64,000 nucleotides of DNA from Coraliomargarita algicola (GTDB lineage Bacteria > Verrucomicrobiota > Verrucomicrobiia > Opitutales > Coraliomargaritaceae): assembly GCF_033878955.1 (NCBI RefSeq), contig NZ_CP138858.1, positions 3,499,001 to 3,563,000 of the forward strand, written 5' to 3'. Below are positions 8,791-17,354 of the stretch, piece after piece (within the stretch, counting starts at the first letter, position 1; each line of letters starts with the position of its first letter). A program made the position numbers and the translations under genes. The notes beneath the pieces are model-generated. The model was not told where the DNA came from and ran no database searches. It saw only the letters and a list, made by a program, of their open reading frames with translations.

Positions 8791-9363
8791 ATGAATAATA
8801 AAAATTCCTTAATTGCATTAGCGCTCGGGCTTGCCACCTTTACTACTTCAGCTGATGCTATAGTTAATATTCAGATTCAAGAAATTGGGTCAGATGTCGT
8901 AATCACTGGTAGCGGAACAATTAATACAACTGAATTGTCCGCAGCAGCGAGCAATGACATTAAAGGATTGAATCTTGCATTTGGTTTTTTTACCATTGGT
9001 GCGTCTGATAATTCATATTTAGTGACTGTTACTGGGCCCGGTGGAGGTGTTTTAGGCACTGATGGATACACACCGGCAACATCGGTTTCGGGAGACGCGA
9101 TGGGGTTCGGAAGTGGTGGATCTTCAATTGTTGTACCTGTTGGCTATGTTTCGGGTGATCCTTTAAGCGGGTCTGGCATCTGGGCCGGAGAATCGCTGGA
9201 AAGTCTTGAGCTGAATGTTGGAAGCTATTCTTGGACTTGGGGCAGCGGAGCAAATGCTGATTCGATGCATGTGACGATTGTTCCTGAACCCTCGTCCGCA
9301 GCCTTACTAGTGGGATGCGCTGCCCTCGGGTTCGCGAGTCGGCGTAGAAAGCGTCAATCGTAA
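8791..9363 (+). CDS. PEP-CTERM sorting-domain protein (paralogue of the preceding gene)
   Basis: A 190-aa exported protein with signal sequence (SLIALALGLATFTTSADA), a glycine/serine-rich beta body, and the C-terminal tripartite signal VPEPSSAALLVG...FASRRRKRQS. The GDAMGFG...VPVGYVSGD stretch corresponds to the neighbour's GDAFGFN...PVGYTAGD, indicating tandem duplication and divergence. It lies 97 bp after its paralogue and is followed by a strong intrinsic terminator, so the pair may form one unit or two separately promoted genes. Confidence 0.85.
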   Translation: MNNKNSLIALALGLATFTTSADAIVNIQIQEIGSDVVITGSGTINTTELSAAASNDIKGLNLAFGFFTIGASDNSYLVTVTGPGGGVLGTDGYTPATSVSGDAMGFGSGGSSIVVPVGYVSGDPLSGSGIWAGESLESLELNVGSYSWTWGSGANADSMHVTIVPEPSSAALLVGCAALGFASRRRKRQS

Positions 9364-9392
9364 CTTCTATTTGGCCAAAATTTTAAATTAAG

Positions 9393-9432
9393 AAGGTTGG
9401 ATGCGCTGCAAGGTGTATCCAACCTTTTTTTA
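9393..9432 (+). terminator. Intrinsic terminator after the PEP-CTERM pair
   Basis: Perfect 10-bp stem AAGGTTGGAT / ATCCAACCTT with a 14-nt loop, running into a T-tract. Confidence 0.9.
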
Positions 9433-9584
9433 TAACAAGTTGAGCGACCGACACGAACTCTGTCGTTAGCTGTAAGGATTTAGATTTTTTTTGTCAGCAG
9501 TATTCTGCAGAGACTTGAGCAAATTCATCCGGGACAATCCCGCCATCCGCAAACTCAGGCCTTGACTATAAACTCAATGCTACA

Positions 9585-9612
9585 AACAACATTCGAACAT
9601 TCGAATATTGTT
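9585..9612 (+). promoter_or_regulatory. 28-bp palindromic operator upstream of the methyltransferase-arsR pair
   Basis: Perfect symmetric arms AACAA-n-ATTCGAA-nn-TTCGAAT-n-TTGTT, 87 bp before the methyltransferase start. Symmetry and size fit an ArsR/SmtB-type dimer site, and an arsR-like gene is second in the unit, so autoregulation is likely (inference). Confidence 0.65.
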
Positions 9613-9698
9613 TCATTCGTAGATTATTAATACCTGCATGACATCACCCCACTGAGACAGCGCAAAGCCAGACTTCCCTGACAACTTACAGCAAGCAT

Positions 9699-10499
9699 AT
9701 GGACCCTTACACCAATCCAGACTCTCAAACAGATCGCACCCAGCAGGCAATGATCACTCGCTTAGAAGAGCGCGGTCAGCATGCTTTCTTTCAAAAGATG
9801 ATCGACGATTATATTGACTCGATCCCAAGCGATCAGCCTCTGCGCGCATTAGACCTCGGCTGCGGCACGGGTGTAGTGGCAAGGCGCTTAGCGAACGCGC
9901 TTCACTCGGACTCCGAGATCCATGGGGCCGACATCAGCGATGTTCTACTGGCCAAGGGGCGGCGACAGGATCTTGCGCAAGGCATTCACTGGGACCACAT
10001 CCAGCCAGGCGCGTTGCCTTACGAAGAGCGCTCTTTCGATGTCATTGTCATGCACACTTTGCTGAGTCATGTGCCGAATCCACTGTCGTTGCTACAAGAA
10101 ACCGCGCGCGTGCTGGCGCCGACGGGTCAATTGATCGTCTTTGATGCCGACCACGCAGGAACCACCTACGGCCAAGAAAGCTACGAGGCTATGCGTCGCG
10201 TGGATCACCTGCTGACTTCGGCAGTCGCCACACATCCGGACCTCTGCCGGCAGATGCCACGTTATTTAAAAGCAGCCGGACTCAGTTTAAATAGCCATCG
10301 TTCCGTCATCCTATCGGAGTGCGGACGTGGCGACTACTGGTTGTCGAGCGTGCGAGGATTTGCCGGTATTCTCCCGGCGCTCAATGTCCTCTCCGAAGAA
10401 GAGGGCCAGCAATGGGTCGATGCCATGCATGCGTCCCACGACAACGACACCTTCTTCGCCTCTGGAGCCTTCTTCACCTTTTACGCATCCCACTCATAA
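9699..10499 (+). CDS. SAM-dependent class I methyltransferase
   Basis: A 266-aa UbiE/MenG-like methyltransferase. Motif I is ALDLGCGTGVVARRL (about residues 49-63), followed by the acidic motif II (GADIS), PYEERSFDVIVMHTLLSHVPNP (motifs IV-V) and an RVLAPTGQLIVFD strand. The substrate is not evident; the C-terminal third, which usually determines it, matches nothing recognised. It lies 40 bp upstream of an ArsR-family gene behind a palindromic operator, a common arrangement for methyltransferases controlled by a one-component repressor. It lacks the Cys set expected of arsenite methyltransferases. Confidence 0.8.
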   Translation: MDPYTNPDSQTDRTQQAMITRLEERGQHAFFQKMIDDYIDSIPSDQPLRALDLGCGTGVVARRLANALHSDSEIHGADISDVLLAKGRRQDLAQGIHWDHIQPGALPYEERSFDVIVMHTLLSHVPNPLSLLQETARVLAPTGQLIVFDADHAGTTYGQESYEAMRRVDHLLTSAVATHPDLCRQMPRYLKAAGLSLNSHRSVILSECGRGDYWLSSVRGFAGILPALNVLSEEEGQQWVDAMHASHDNDTFFASGAFFTFYASHS

Positions 10500-10539
10500 G
10501 CGCCTATTTGCGTTCTTCTGTTAAGCAACAAAACTCACC

Positions 10540-10881
10540 ATGCCGAATTCAAATGATTCCCGCGCCACCTCCGAACTGTTGAAAGCATTCTCGCACCCGA
10601 CCCGTTTGGCCATTCTACAAGAATTGGTTTCTGGGCCCAAGTGCGTAACCGACATGGAAGATTTGCTACCCGCGCGTCAGGCTAACATTTCTCAACATCT
10701 CTCCGTCCTGCGGCATGCCGAGCTCGTCGATTACGCTCAAGAAGGCACACAACGTTGCTACTACTTAAGCCGCCAAGACTTAGTCCTCGACATGCTCGCC
10801 CTCCTCCAGCGTAACGACCCCGTACTGACACGAAGTCCCGCAGAGATTCGCGCAGAGAAAGAACGCCTCGCTATTACTTAA
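10540..10881 (+). CDS. ArsR/SmtB-family winged-helix transcriptional regulator
   Basis: A 113-aa protein with the ArsR fold: LLKAFSHPTRLAILQEL (helices 1-2), the recognition helix region QANISQHLSVLRHAELV, and a wing EGTQRCYYLS. A single Cys (GPKCVTDME) lies where ArsR has CVC, so a classical three-Cys arsenic site is absent; the signal may be different or non-metal. It follows the methyltransferase with 40 bp spacing and probably represses both through the 9585-9612 palindrome. Confidence 0.88.
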   Translation: MPNSNDSRATSELLKAFSHPTRLAILQELVSGPKCVTDMEDLLPARQANISQHLSVLRHAELVDYAQEGTQRCYYLSRQDLVLDMLALLQRNDPVLTRSPAEIRAEKERLAIT

Positions 10882-10945
10882 ACAAAGCCAACACGAGAAC
10901 CACGATTGTAGGCTCCAATGGAGACGTTCCGTTATTTTTACAAAA

Positions 10946-11880
10946 GACTCGTCAACGGCCGAGTCAATCACACCACTCAACAACTCTGGCATTGGACGGG
11001 CCCGTTGGCCGTCCTTTTTAAGCGTCCATAAGCGGTTAAAACAAACACGTCAGATCAGTCGCTCATGCTCGGCTGCCGGCAGAGCCGGGAACCGCTTAAG
11101 CACGCTTACAAAAGACTCGCCAACGGCCGAGTCAATCACACCCACTCAACAACTCTGGCATCGGACGGGCCCGTTGGCCGTCCTTTTTAAGCATCCATAA
11201 GCGGTTAAAAAAATGCCTCAGATCAGTGGCTCATGCTCAGTTGCCGGCAAAGCCGGGAACCGCTTAAGCACGCTTACAAAAGACTCGCCAACGGCCGAGT
11301 CAATCAACACCACTAAACAACTCTGCATCGGACGGGCCTGTTGGCCGTCCTTTTTTAGCGTCCATAAGCGGTTAAAAGAAACGTCAGATCAGTAGCTCAT
11401 GCTCGGATAGCCGGCAGAGCCGGGAACCGCTTAAGCACGCTTACAAAAGACTCGCCAACGGCCGAGTCAATCACACCCACTCAACAACTCTGGCATCGGA
11501 CGGGCCCGTTGGCCGTCCTTTTTAAGCATCCATAAGCGGTTGAAAAGATACGTCAGATCAGTGCTCATGCTCGGATAGCCGGCAAAGCCGGGAACCGCTT
11601 AAGCACGCTTACGGAAGACTCGCCAACGGCCGAGTCAATCAACCCCACTCAACAACTCTGTCTTGGACGGGCCTGTTGGCCGTCCTTTTTTAGCGTCCAT
11701 AAGCGGTTGAAAAAGATACGTCAGATCAGTGCTCATGCTCGGAAAGCCGGCAGAGCCGGGAACCGCTTAATCACGCTTACGGAAGACTCGCCAACGGCCG
11801 AGTCGATCACATCCACTTAACACCCCTGTATTGGACGGGCGCATTGGGCGCCCGCCTTAAGCCTCCAGGCACGGTTAAAA
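10946..11880 (+). repeat. 168-bp hairpin-rich tandem repeat array, left block (copies 1-6)
   Basis: Copies begin at 10946, 11114, 11282, 11449, 11617 and 11785, a period of 167-168 bp. Each full unit holds: SL1 (GACTCG...CGAGTC, loop CCAACGGC); SL2 (GGACGG...CCGTCC followed by T5-T6, an intrinsic-terminator shape); SL3 (AAGCGGTT...AACCGCTT, closing about 54 nt) which encloses SL4 (CCGGC-aaa-GCCGG). The loop of SL1 is complementary to the CCGTTGG of SL2. Copy 6 is cut off after its SL2 and replaced by the GxxExxY gene. No conserved ORF runs through the units. Confidence 0.95.
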
Positions 11881-11952
11881 ATCATCCGACAACAGGAGGG
11901 GCTGACATTTTTTGGCGTTGTGAAATAACGTGAATTATGTGAACTTTTCCGC

Positions 11953-12357
11953 ATGACGGAATTAAACACACAATACTTAGGTCATGAAGGTTATTCCCTT
12001 ATGGGCGCAACCTTCGAAGTTTACAGAGAATTGGGCGGTGGCCTTAGTGAAGAGATCTATCAAGAAAGTCTCGAACGAGAACTTAGCCTGAGAAATATCC
12101 CGTTCGAACCCAAAACAGAATTAGCAGTGTTCTACAAAGGACACAAATTGAAGAAAACCTATATCCCAGATCTCCTAGTTTACGGAGAGATTGTGACAGA
12201 GCTCAAAGCAACAAAAGCACTCACTCCCGAACACGAGCAACAGCTCCTCAATTACATGCACATCACGCGTAAAGCAGTGGGCTATTTAATCAATTTTCGT
12301 CCGAAAGAATCCGTAGAATGGAAACGCTTCGTTCTAAAAGACTATATTCCGAAGTAA
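11953..12357 (+). CDS. GxxExxY protein (PD-(D/E)XK-like, PDDEXK_3 family)
   Basis: A 134-aa protein with the family signature GLSEEIY (G-x-x-E-x-x-Y, near residue 30), then a nuclease-like core: IPDLLVYGEIVTELKA, where D and ExK fit the PD-(D/E)XK pattern, and EHEQQLLNYM. The family is widespread in Verrucomicrobia, Bacteroidetes and others; function unknown, nuclease activity inferred from fold. It sits inside the 168-bp array, in place of the 3' part of copy 6, with the array resuming about 20 bp after its stop. No Shine-Dalgarno is obvious. It could be a passenger inserted into the array or the enzyme acting on the repeats. Confidence 0.85.
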   Translation: MTELNTQYLGHEGYSLMGATFEVYRELGGGLSEEIYQESLERELSLRNIPFEPKTELAVFYKGHKLKKTYIPDLLVYGEIVTELKATKALTPEHEQQLLNYMHITRKAVGYLINFRPKESVEWKRFVLKDYIPK

Positions 12358-12375
12358 CAGCCAATCGTCTAAACG

Positions 12376-13325
12376 GATAGACAACGGCCGAGTCGATCAC
12401 ACTCACTCAACAACTCTGCATCGGACGGGCCCGTTGGCCGTCCCTTTTAAGCGTTCATAAGCGGTTTAAAAAGACACGTCAGATCAGTGCTCATGCTCGG
12501 AAAGCCGGCGGAGCCGGGAACCGCTTAAGCACGCTTACAGAAGACTCGCCAACGGCCGAGTCGATCACACTCACTCCACAACTCTGCATCGGACGGGCCT
12601 GTTGGCCGTCCTTTTTAAGCGTCCATAAGCGGTTGAAAAAGAAACGTCAGATCAGTAGCTCATGCTCGGATAGCCGGCAGAGCCGGGAACCGCTTAAGCA
12701 CGCTTACAAAAGACTCGCCAACGGCCGAGTCAATCACACCCACTCAACAACTCTGGCATTGGACGGGCCCGTTGGCCGTCCTTTTTAAGCATCCATAAGC
12801 GGTTGAAAAGATACGTCAGATCAGTGCTCATGCTCGGATAGCCGGCAAAGCCGGGAACCGCTTAAGCACGCTTACGGAAGACTCGCCAACGGCCGAGTCA
12901 ATCAACCCCACTCAACAACTCTGTCTTGGACGGGCCTGTTGGCCGTCCTTTTTTAGCGTCCATAAGCGGTTGAAAAAGATACGTCAGATCAGTGCTCATG
13001 CTCGGATAGCCGGCAAAGCCGGGAACCGCTTAAGCACGCTTACAGAAGACTCGCCAACGGCCGAGTCAATCAACACTCACTCAACAACTCTGCATCGGAC
13101 GGGCCCGTTGGCCGTCCTTTTTAAGCGTCCATAAGCGGTTTAAAAAATGCCTCAGATCAGTTGGCTCATGCTCAGCTGCCGGCAAAGCCGGGAACCGCTT
13201 AAGCACGCTTACAGAAGACTCGCCAACGGCCGAGTCAATCACACCCACTCAACAACCCTGCATCGGACGGGCTCGTTGGTCGTCATTTTTTAAGCGTCCA
13301 TAAGCGGTTTAAAAAATGCCTCAGC
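12376..13325 (+). repeat. 168-bp hairpin-rich tandem repeat array, right block (copies 7-12)
   Basis: Copies begin at about 12376 (degenerate first bases), 12543, 12712, 12880, 13048 and 13217. The 294 bp at 12712-13005 match 11449-11742 with one difference, so a two-unit block is shared across the GxxExxY gene. The last copy runs up to the stop of cbiA and has a decayed SL2 (GACG...CGTC, then T6). The array fills the gap between convergent arsR and cbiA. Confidence 0.95.
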
Positions 13326-14696
13326 TCAGTCGCTCTCTAGTGCGGTGACCCATGCGTCGACAGCGGCGGGGTTGGAGGCGAAATGGGGATGAAAATAGGA
13401 GGCGTGGGTATTGCCTTGCTGTATGCCGACTTGCTCTTGTCGGCGCCCGTGGGCGTCGCTAACCTCGAAGAGTGCGGTCTGCCCAGGATCGGGCACAACT
13501 TCGGACCAGTGGAATTCATGTCCCCGTAAGTTGGTGCCGGCGGAGCCGAAGATGCCAGCCTGTAAGCTGCGGGCTTTTGTATAACCGAGCCGTTGACGCT
13601 TGTCGCGCATCACACAATCCGCTGCCAGCACACCCGCCATCGGCAAGCGATTACCGTCCGGCAGTTCCAAACTGCGACACAAATACATATAGCCGCCGCA
13701 TTCCGCGAAGATGGGCCGTCCACTCTCAGCGAAGGCGCGCAAGGCGGCATGCATCGCGATATTAGAACTCAGTTCGGCGCTAAATTGCTCCGGAAATCCA
13801 CCGCCGATATAGAGCCCGTCCAAATCTTCAGGCAGCGCGGCATCGTTGAGCGGGGAAAACTCCACTAGCTCCACCCCACGTGCACGCAGGGCATCGAGGT
13901 TGTCTTCGTAATAAAAATAAAATGCCGCATCCCGCGCGAGGCCCATGCGCAGCTTTACTGGCACAGTGGACCGGGCGACTTCAGCTTGTTTTTTCGTATT
14001 GAGGTTTCGACTACATTCCAGCAGTTGATCGATATCGACAGCCGACTCCACTGCCGTCGCGAGCGTCTCAATGCGATCTGCGACACCTGCGTCTTCGGTA
14101 TCCGCGACAAGTCCGAGATGACGCTCCGGCATATGAAAGGCCTCATCCCGCGGCAAGCACCCCAGCAAGGGTGGCAAGCCCGCCGCGGCCAGCGCTTCAC
14201 GCAAGATCCGCGCGTGCCCCTCGCTACCGACGCGATTCGCGATGATACCGCACACGCGTAAGTCTTTTTCAAAATGCACATAGCCCGCCACCAAAGCAGC
14301 GATCGAGCGCGCCATCGCCCGCGCATCCACCACCAAGACAACCGGCATATCTGTCAACAAGGCAATCTCAGCCGTGCTGCCCTTAAGCTCGGTGGAACTG
14401 GCGCCATCGAAGAGCCCCATCACACCCTCGCAGACAGCGACATCAGCTCCTGCGCAAGCGTTTTGAAAAGTTGCAGGAATACTCGCAGGAGGCATCATCC
14501 AGGAATCCAGATTACGCGAAATTCGACCGGCGGCATGACGGTGGTGCCCGGCATCAATATAGTCGGGACCGCATTTAAAAGGCTGCACCGTCAGCCCCCG
14601 TTGGCGCAGCGCCGCCATCAGGCCCAACGTCAGCGTCGTCTTGCCCGATCCGGACTGGGTGCCTGCGATACAAAAACTATGCCGGGGCTGCCCCAT
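13326..14696 (-). CDS. cbiA: Cobyrinate a,c-diamide synthase
   Basis: A 456-aa ATP-dependent amidotransferase that amidates the a and c side chains of (cobalt-)cobyrinate using glutamine. The N-terminal dethiobiotin-synthetase-like domain has a P-loop (GTQSGSGKTT) and KCGPDYIDAGHH; the C-terminal class I-like glutaminase domain has YIGGGFPEQFSAEL and FAECGGYMYL with the nucleophilic Cys, then SYFHPHF. It is the last gene of the corrin operon, 2 bp after the CbiFGH fusion, and its stop abuts the tandem array. Confidence 0.95.
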   Translation of the reverse strand: MGQPRHSFCIAGTQSGSGKTTLTLGLMAALRQRGLTVQPFKCGPDYIDAGHHRHAAGRISRNLDSWMMPPASIPATFQNACAGADVAVCEGVMGLFDGASSTELKGSTAEIALLTDMPVVLVVDARAMARSIAALVAGYVHFEKDLRVCGIIANRVGSEGHARILREALAAAGLPPLLGCLPRDEAFHMPERHLGLVADTEDAGVADRIETLATAVESAVDIDQLLECSRNLNTKKQAEVARSTVPVKLRMGLARDAAFYFYYEDNLDALRARGVELVEFSPLNDAALPEDLDGLYIGGGFPEQFSAELSSNIAMHAALRAFAESGRPIFAECGGYMYLCRSLELPDGNRLPMAGVLAADCVMRDKRQRLGYTKARSLQAGIFGSAGTNLRGHEFHWSEVVPDPGQTALFEVSDAHGRRQEQVGIQQGNTHASYFHPHFASNPAAVDAWVTALESD

Positions 14697-14698
14697 GT

Positions 14699-17350
14699 TT
14701 AAAAAGCCTCCTTTTTTTGATAGCCGCGCTGGGTGACCATGTGACCATGAATCATGCGCGTCTGCTCATTGCCAATGATCAGCATAGTAGTCATCCCAAT
14801 CTCATCGATCGGCAGATCCTTCAACGGCCCCACCCACTTCCATTGTTTCGGGCGTCCAGCATCACGCACCAATGCGACCGGCACCCCATCCCCGCGATGC
14901 TTGGCAAAAGTCGCCAGCACCTCATCCAAGAGCTCACGCCGCTTGCGGCTGCGCGGATTATAGAGCGTGCAGACCAGGCCCGCTTCGGCCACCGCGTTCA
15001 CACGCTTCTTAATCCACTCACGCGGGGTCAACAGATCGGACAAACTAATCGTGGCAAAGTCATTCATCAAAGGAGCCCCCACCGCGGCCGCAGCCGAGCT
15101 GGAAGAGGTCACCCCCGCGATCACTTCCACATCTACCTGCGCCTCGCCCAAGGCTTCGACGCGTTCCAGAATCAAGCCCGCCATGCCATAGATCCCAGAG
15201 TCACCCGAGCAAATGAGCGCCACCGACTGCCCCTCCGCAGCCATCCGCACCGCAGCATCGCAACGCTCGATCTCCGAACGCATACCAGTGGAATACACCT
15301 GACGCCCCTGCGTGAGCCAACGCACTTGACGGCAATAAGTCGTGTAGCCGACCACTTTATCCGCGCCGCGGATCGCTTGCCGCGCCTCTTCGGTCATGCC
15401 CGCACGCGTGCCCGGTCCAAGGCCGATGGCATAAATAATTCCCCGCTGCGGCTTGGCATCGGCCGCAGCAGACAAGGAGCCCACAGTGCCGATCGCCACC
15501 GTCACCCCATCGTCTTTTTGCTTCGGCGTGAGTAAACGCCCGCGTCCACAGACCCGCACAGCAGCCTCCGCCACGGAGGGCGTCGCGACATTCTTCGAAA
15601 CAAAGGCAGACGGATTGGGAACCACTTGTTGTTCCAATTCAGCCGCAGCAAAGAAATGCGTCTCCCAAGCATGCGTCTTGGCCACTTCCAGCAGGCCCAC
15701 TTCGTCCGCCTTCACATCCACCGAGGCCAGTTGCTGAATCCGCGCCGGATCGATTCCGTAACGCAAACAACCACGGCGAATCGCCGCCTCGATTCGCTCT
15801 GCCGAGACGCCACGCTTGCAGCCCACCCCGACCACAAGTGGCAGACGCGAGAGTTGCAAACACGTCCGAGGATCGTCGCCAACGGGCGCATCCAAACAAA
15901 CCAGCAACTCGGCAGCTTCGGCCGTATCCAAATTTTCATAACAACGCACATGTTCGACGTCCGCGTAGCCCGCCGCCTCCTTGGAACTAAAGCCCAACAG
16001 TCCAATACTTTTGCCTTCCAATAAGGCAGCGTTCAAAGCGACAATGCCGTCACGGTTCTCGATGCGCCAGCCCTGTTGCGCAGCCAATTCGTCAAAAGCC
16101 AGCAAGCCCTGTGTATCGGTGCCAGTCGAGACCACCGCTTGCGCACCCGTGAGCCGAGCGATGTCGCCCACCAAACGATTGGCACCCCCCAAATGTCCTC
16201 CGACTAAACTCTGGGCGAACCCCGCCTTCTCATCCATCACCACCACCGCAGGATCCACTTCCTTCGACTGTAAAAGCTCGGCAATCTTACGCACCACAAT
16301 GCCCGTCGCCATCACGAAGACATGCGCATCGAAGGCAGACCATTGTGCCGCCACCAGCGCTCCCAAATCCTCCGGTGCGAAGCACTGCACATTTGCGAGC
16401 AAGTCCACTGCTGCAGGCGCATGCTTTTCGCTCACGAATGCCGTGGCGTCCAACATATCCGCGAGCCCTTGTGCCCGAGCCACGCCCTCACCAGTCAAGC
16501 CATAGACAGCCACCCGGCCGCCAAAGCGGACCAAAGGCTCACACTCCGTGAGCACAGGCTCCGGTTTGACAGCCGCAGGCTTGGTCGAGGCCGCACGATA
16601 GCCGTGCGAAAAACTACTATCATAGAGTAAAGAATCGTCCCCCTGTCCGCCGAGCGCATCACCGACCAAAATCAAAGCCTGACGCGTAATCCCGGCAGCA
16701 CGGACCTTTTCCGCAATATCGCCCAAGCGGCCACGCACAAGCTTCTCGTCAGGCCAACTCGCACGATAAACCACTGCGGCCGCAGTCTCTTTCGTATAGG
16801 CCCCCGCCTGCAACAGTTCAGCGACCAGACCCGGCATGTCACTCACACTCAAATACAGCGCTAAACTCGTGCCGTGCTTGGCCAGCCCCGCGATGGCTTC
16901 ACGTTCCGGCACCGGAGTGCGCCCCGCACGACGACTAATCATCACCGTTTGAGTGATGCCCGGCTGAGTCAGTTCCGCATTTAAGGCCGCCGCCGCCGCA
17001 AAGGCAGCACTCACGCCGGGGATGGTTGCATAGTGAATGCCAGCCGCATCCAAGCGGCGCATTTGCTCAGCCGTGGCGCCATAGATGGAAGGGTCGCCAG
17101 TGTGGAGCCGTAGCACACGCAAGCCCGCGCGCGCAGCTTTGACTAAGATCTCAGTGGTCGCATCCAGATCCAAGCCCGCGCTGTCGTGACGCACACAAGT
17201 CGCCTTAGCATGCGATAGAACTTCCGGGCTGACTAAAGAGCCCGCATACACGATCACATCCGCATCCGCAATCGCGGCGTGCGCACGTACAGTAAGCAGA
17301 TCAGGAGCGCCGGGGCCGGCGCCAGCAAAAGTAACGATACCTGGTTTCAT
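14699..17350 (-). CDS. Triple fusion: cobalt-precorrin-4 methyltransferase (CbiF) - cobalt-precorrin-5A hydrolase (CbiG) - cobalt-precorrin-3 methyltransferase (CbiH)
   Basis: An 883-aa polypeptide carrying three consecutive steps of the anaerobic ring contraction. Residues ~1-260 are CbiF/CobM (AGAGPGAPDLLTV, LHTGDPSIYGA, TIPGVSAAFAAAA). Residues ~280-600 are CbiG (VFVMATGIVVRKIAELL, GGHLGGANRLVGDIA, VVGVGCKRGVSAE). Residues ~640-883 are CbiH/CobJ (IYAIGLGPGTRAGMT, ICSGDSGIYGMAG, IAGVTSSSSAAA). The ATG at 17350, 4 bp after the CbiET stop, is preferred; a TTG 24 nt upstream would overlap that gene. Two-domain CbiG-CbiH fusions are common; adding CbiF is rarer. No frame break or missing motif was seen. 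Confidence 0.93.
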   Translation of the reverse strand: MKPGIVTFAGAGPGAPDLLTVRAHAAIADADVIVYAGSLVSPEVLSHAKATCVRHDSAGLDLDATTEILVKAARAGLRVLRLHTGDPSIYGATAEQMRRLDAAGIHYATIPGVSAAFAAAAALNAELTQPGITQTVMISRRAGRTPVPEREAIAGLAKHGTSLALYLSVSDMPGLVAELLQAGAYTKETAAAVVYRASWPDEKLVRGRLGDIAEKVRAAGITRQALILVGDALGGQGDDSLLYDSSFSHGYRAASTKPAAVKPEPVLTECEPLVRFGGRVAVYGLTGEGVARAQGLADMLDATAFVSEKHAPAAVDLLANVQCFAPEDLGALVAAQWSAFDAHVFVMATGIVVRKIAELLQSKEVDPAVVVMDEKAGFAQSLVGGHLGGANRLVGDIARLTGAQAVVSTGTDTQGLLAFDELAAQQGWRIENRDGIVALNAALLEGKSIGLLGFSSKEAAGYADVEHVRCYENLDTAEAAELLVCLDAPVGDDPRTCLQLSRLPLVVGVGCKRGVSAERIEAAIRRGCLRYGIDPARIQQLASVDVKADEVGLLEVAKTHAWETHFFAAAELEQQVVPNPSAFVSKNVATPSVAEAAVRVCGRGRLLTPKQKDDGVTVAIGTVGSLSAAADAKPQRGIIYAIGLGPGTRAGMTEEARQAIRGADKVVGYTTYCRQVRWLTQGRQVYSTGMRSEIERCDAAVRMAAEGQSVALICSGDSGIYGMAGLILERVEALGEAQVDVEVIAGVTSSSSAAAAVGAPLMNDFATISLSDLLTPREWIKKRVNAVAEAGLVCTLYNPRSRKRRELLDEVLATFAKHRGDGVPVALVRDAGRPKQWKWVGPLKDLPIDEIGMTTMLIIGNEQTRMIHGHMVTQRGYQKKEAF

Positions 17351-17354
17351 AAGA

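Noticed and set aside
11213..11395. 60-aa ORF within the repeats
   Set aside because: It exists in only one unit and is broken in the others by single changes, so it is a chance frame of the repeat.
10946..13325. CRISPR array or integron cassette array
   Set aside because: Units are 168 bp with no short repeat-unique spacer alternation, no cas genes, no integrase, and no RYYYAAC/GTTRRRY attC pairs at unit ends.
14717..15535. 272-codon plus-strand ORF opposite the CbiFGH fusion
   Set aside because: Antisense to the CbiH domain, no start context or protein-like pattern.
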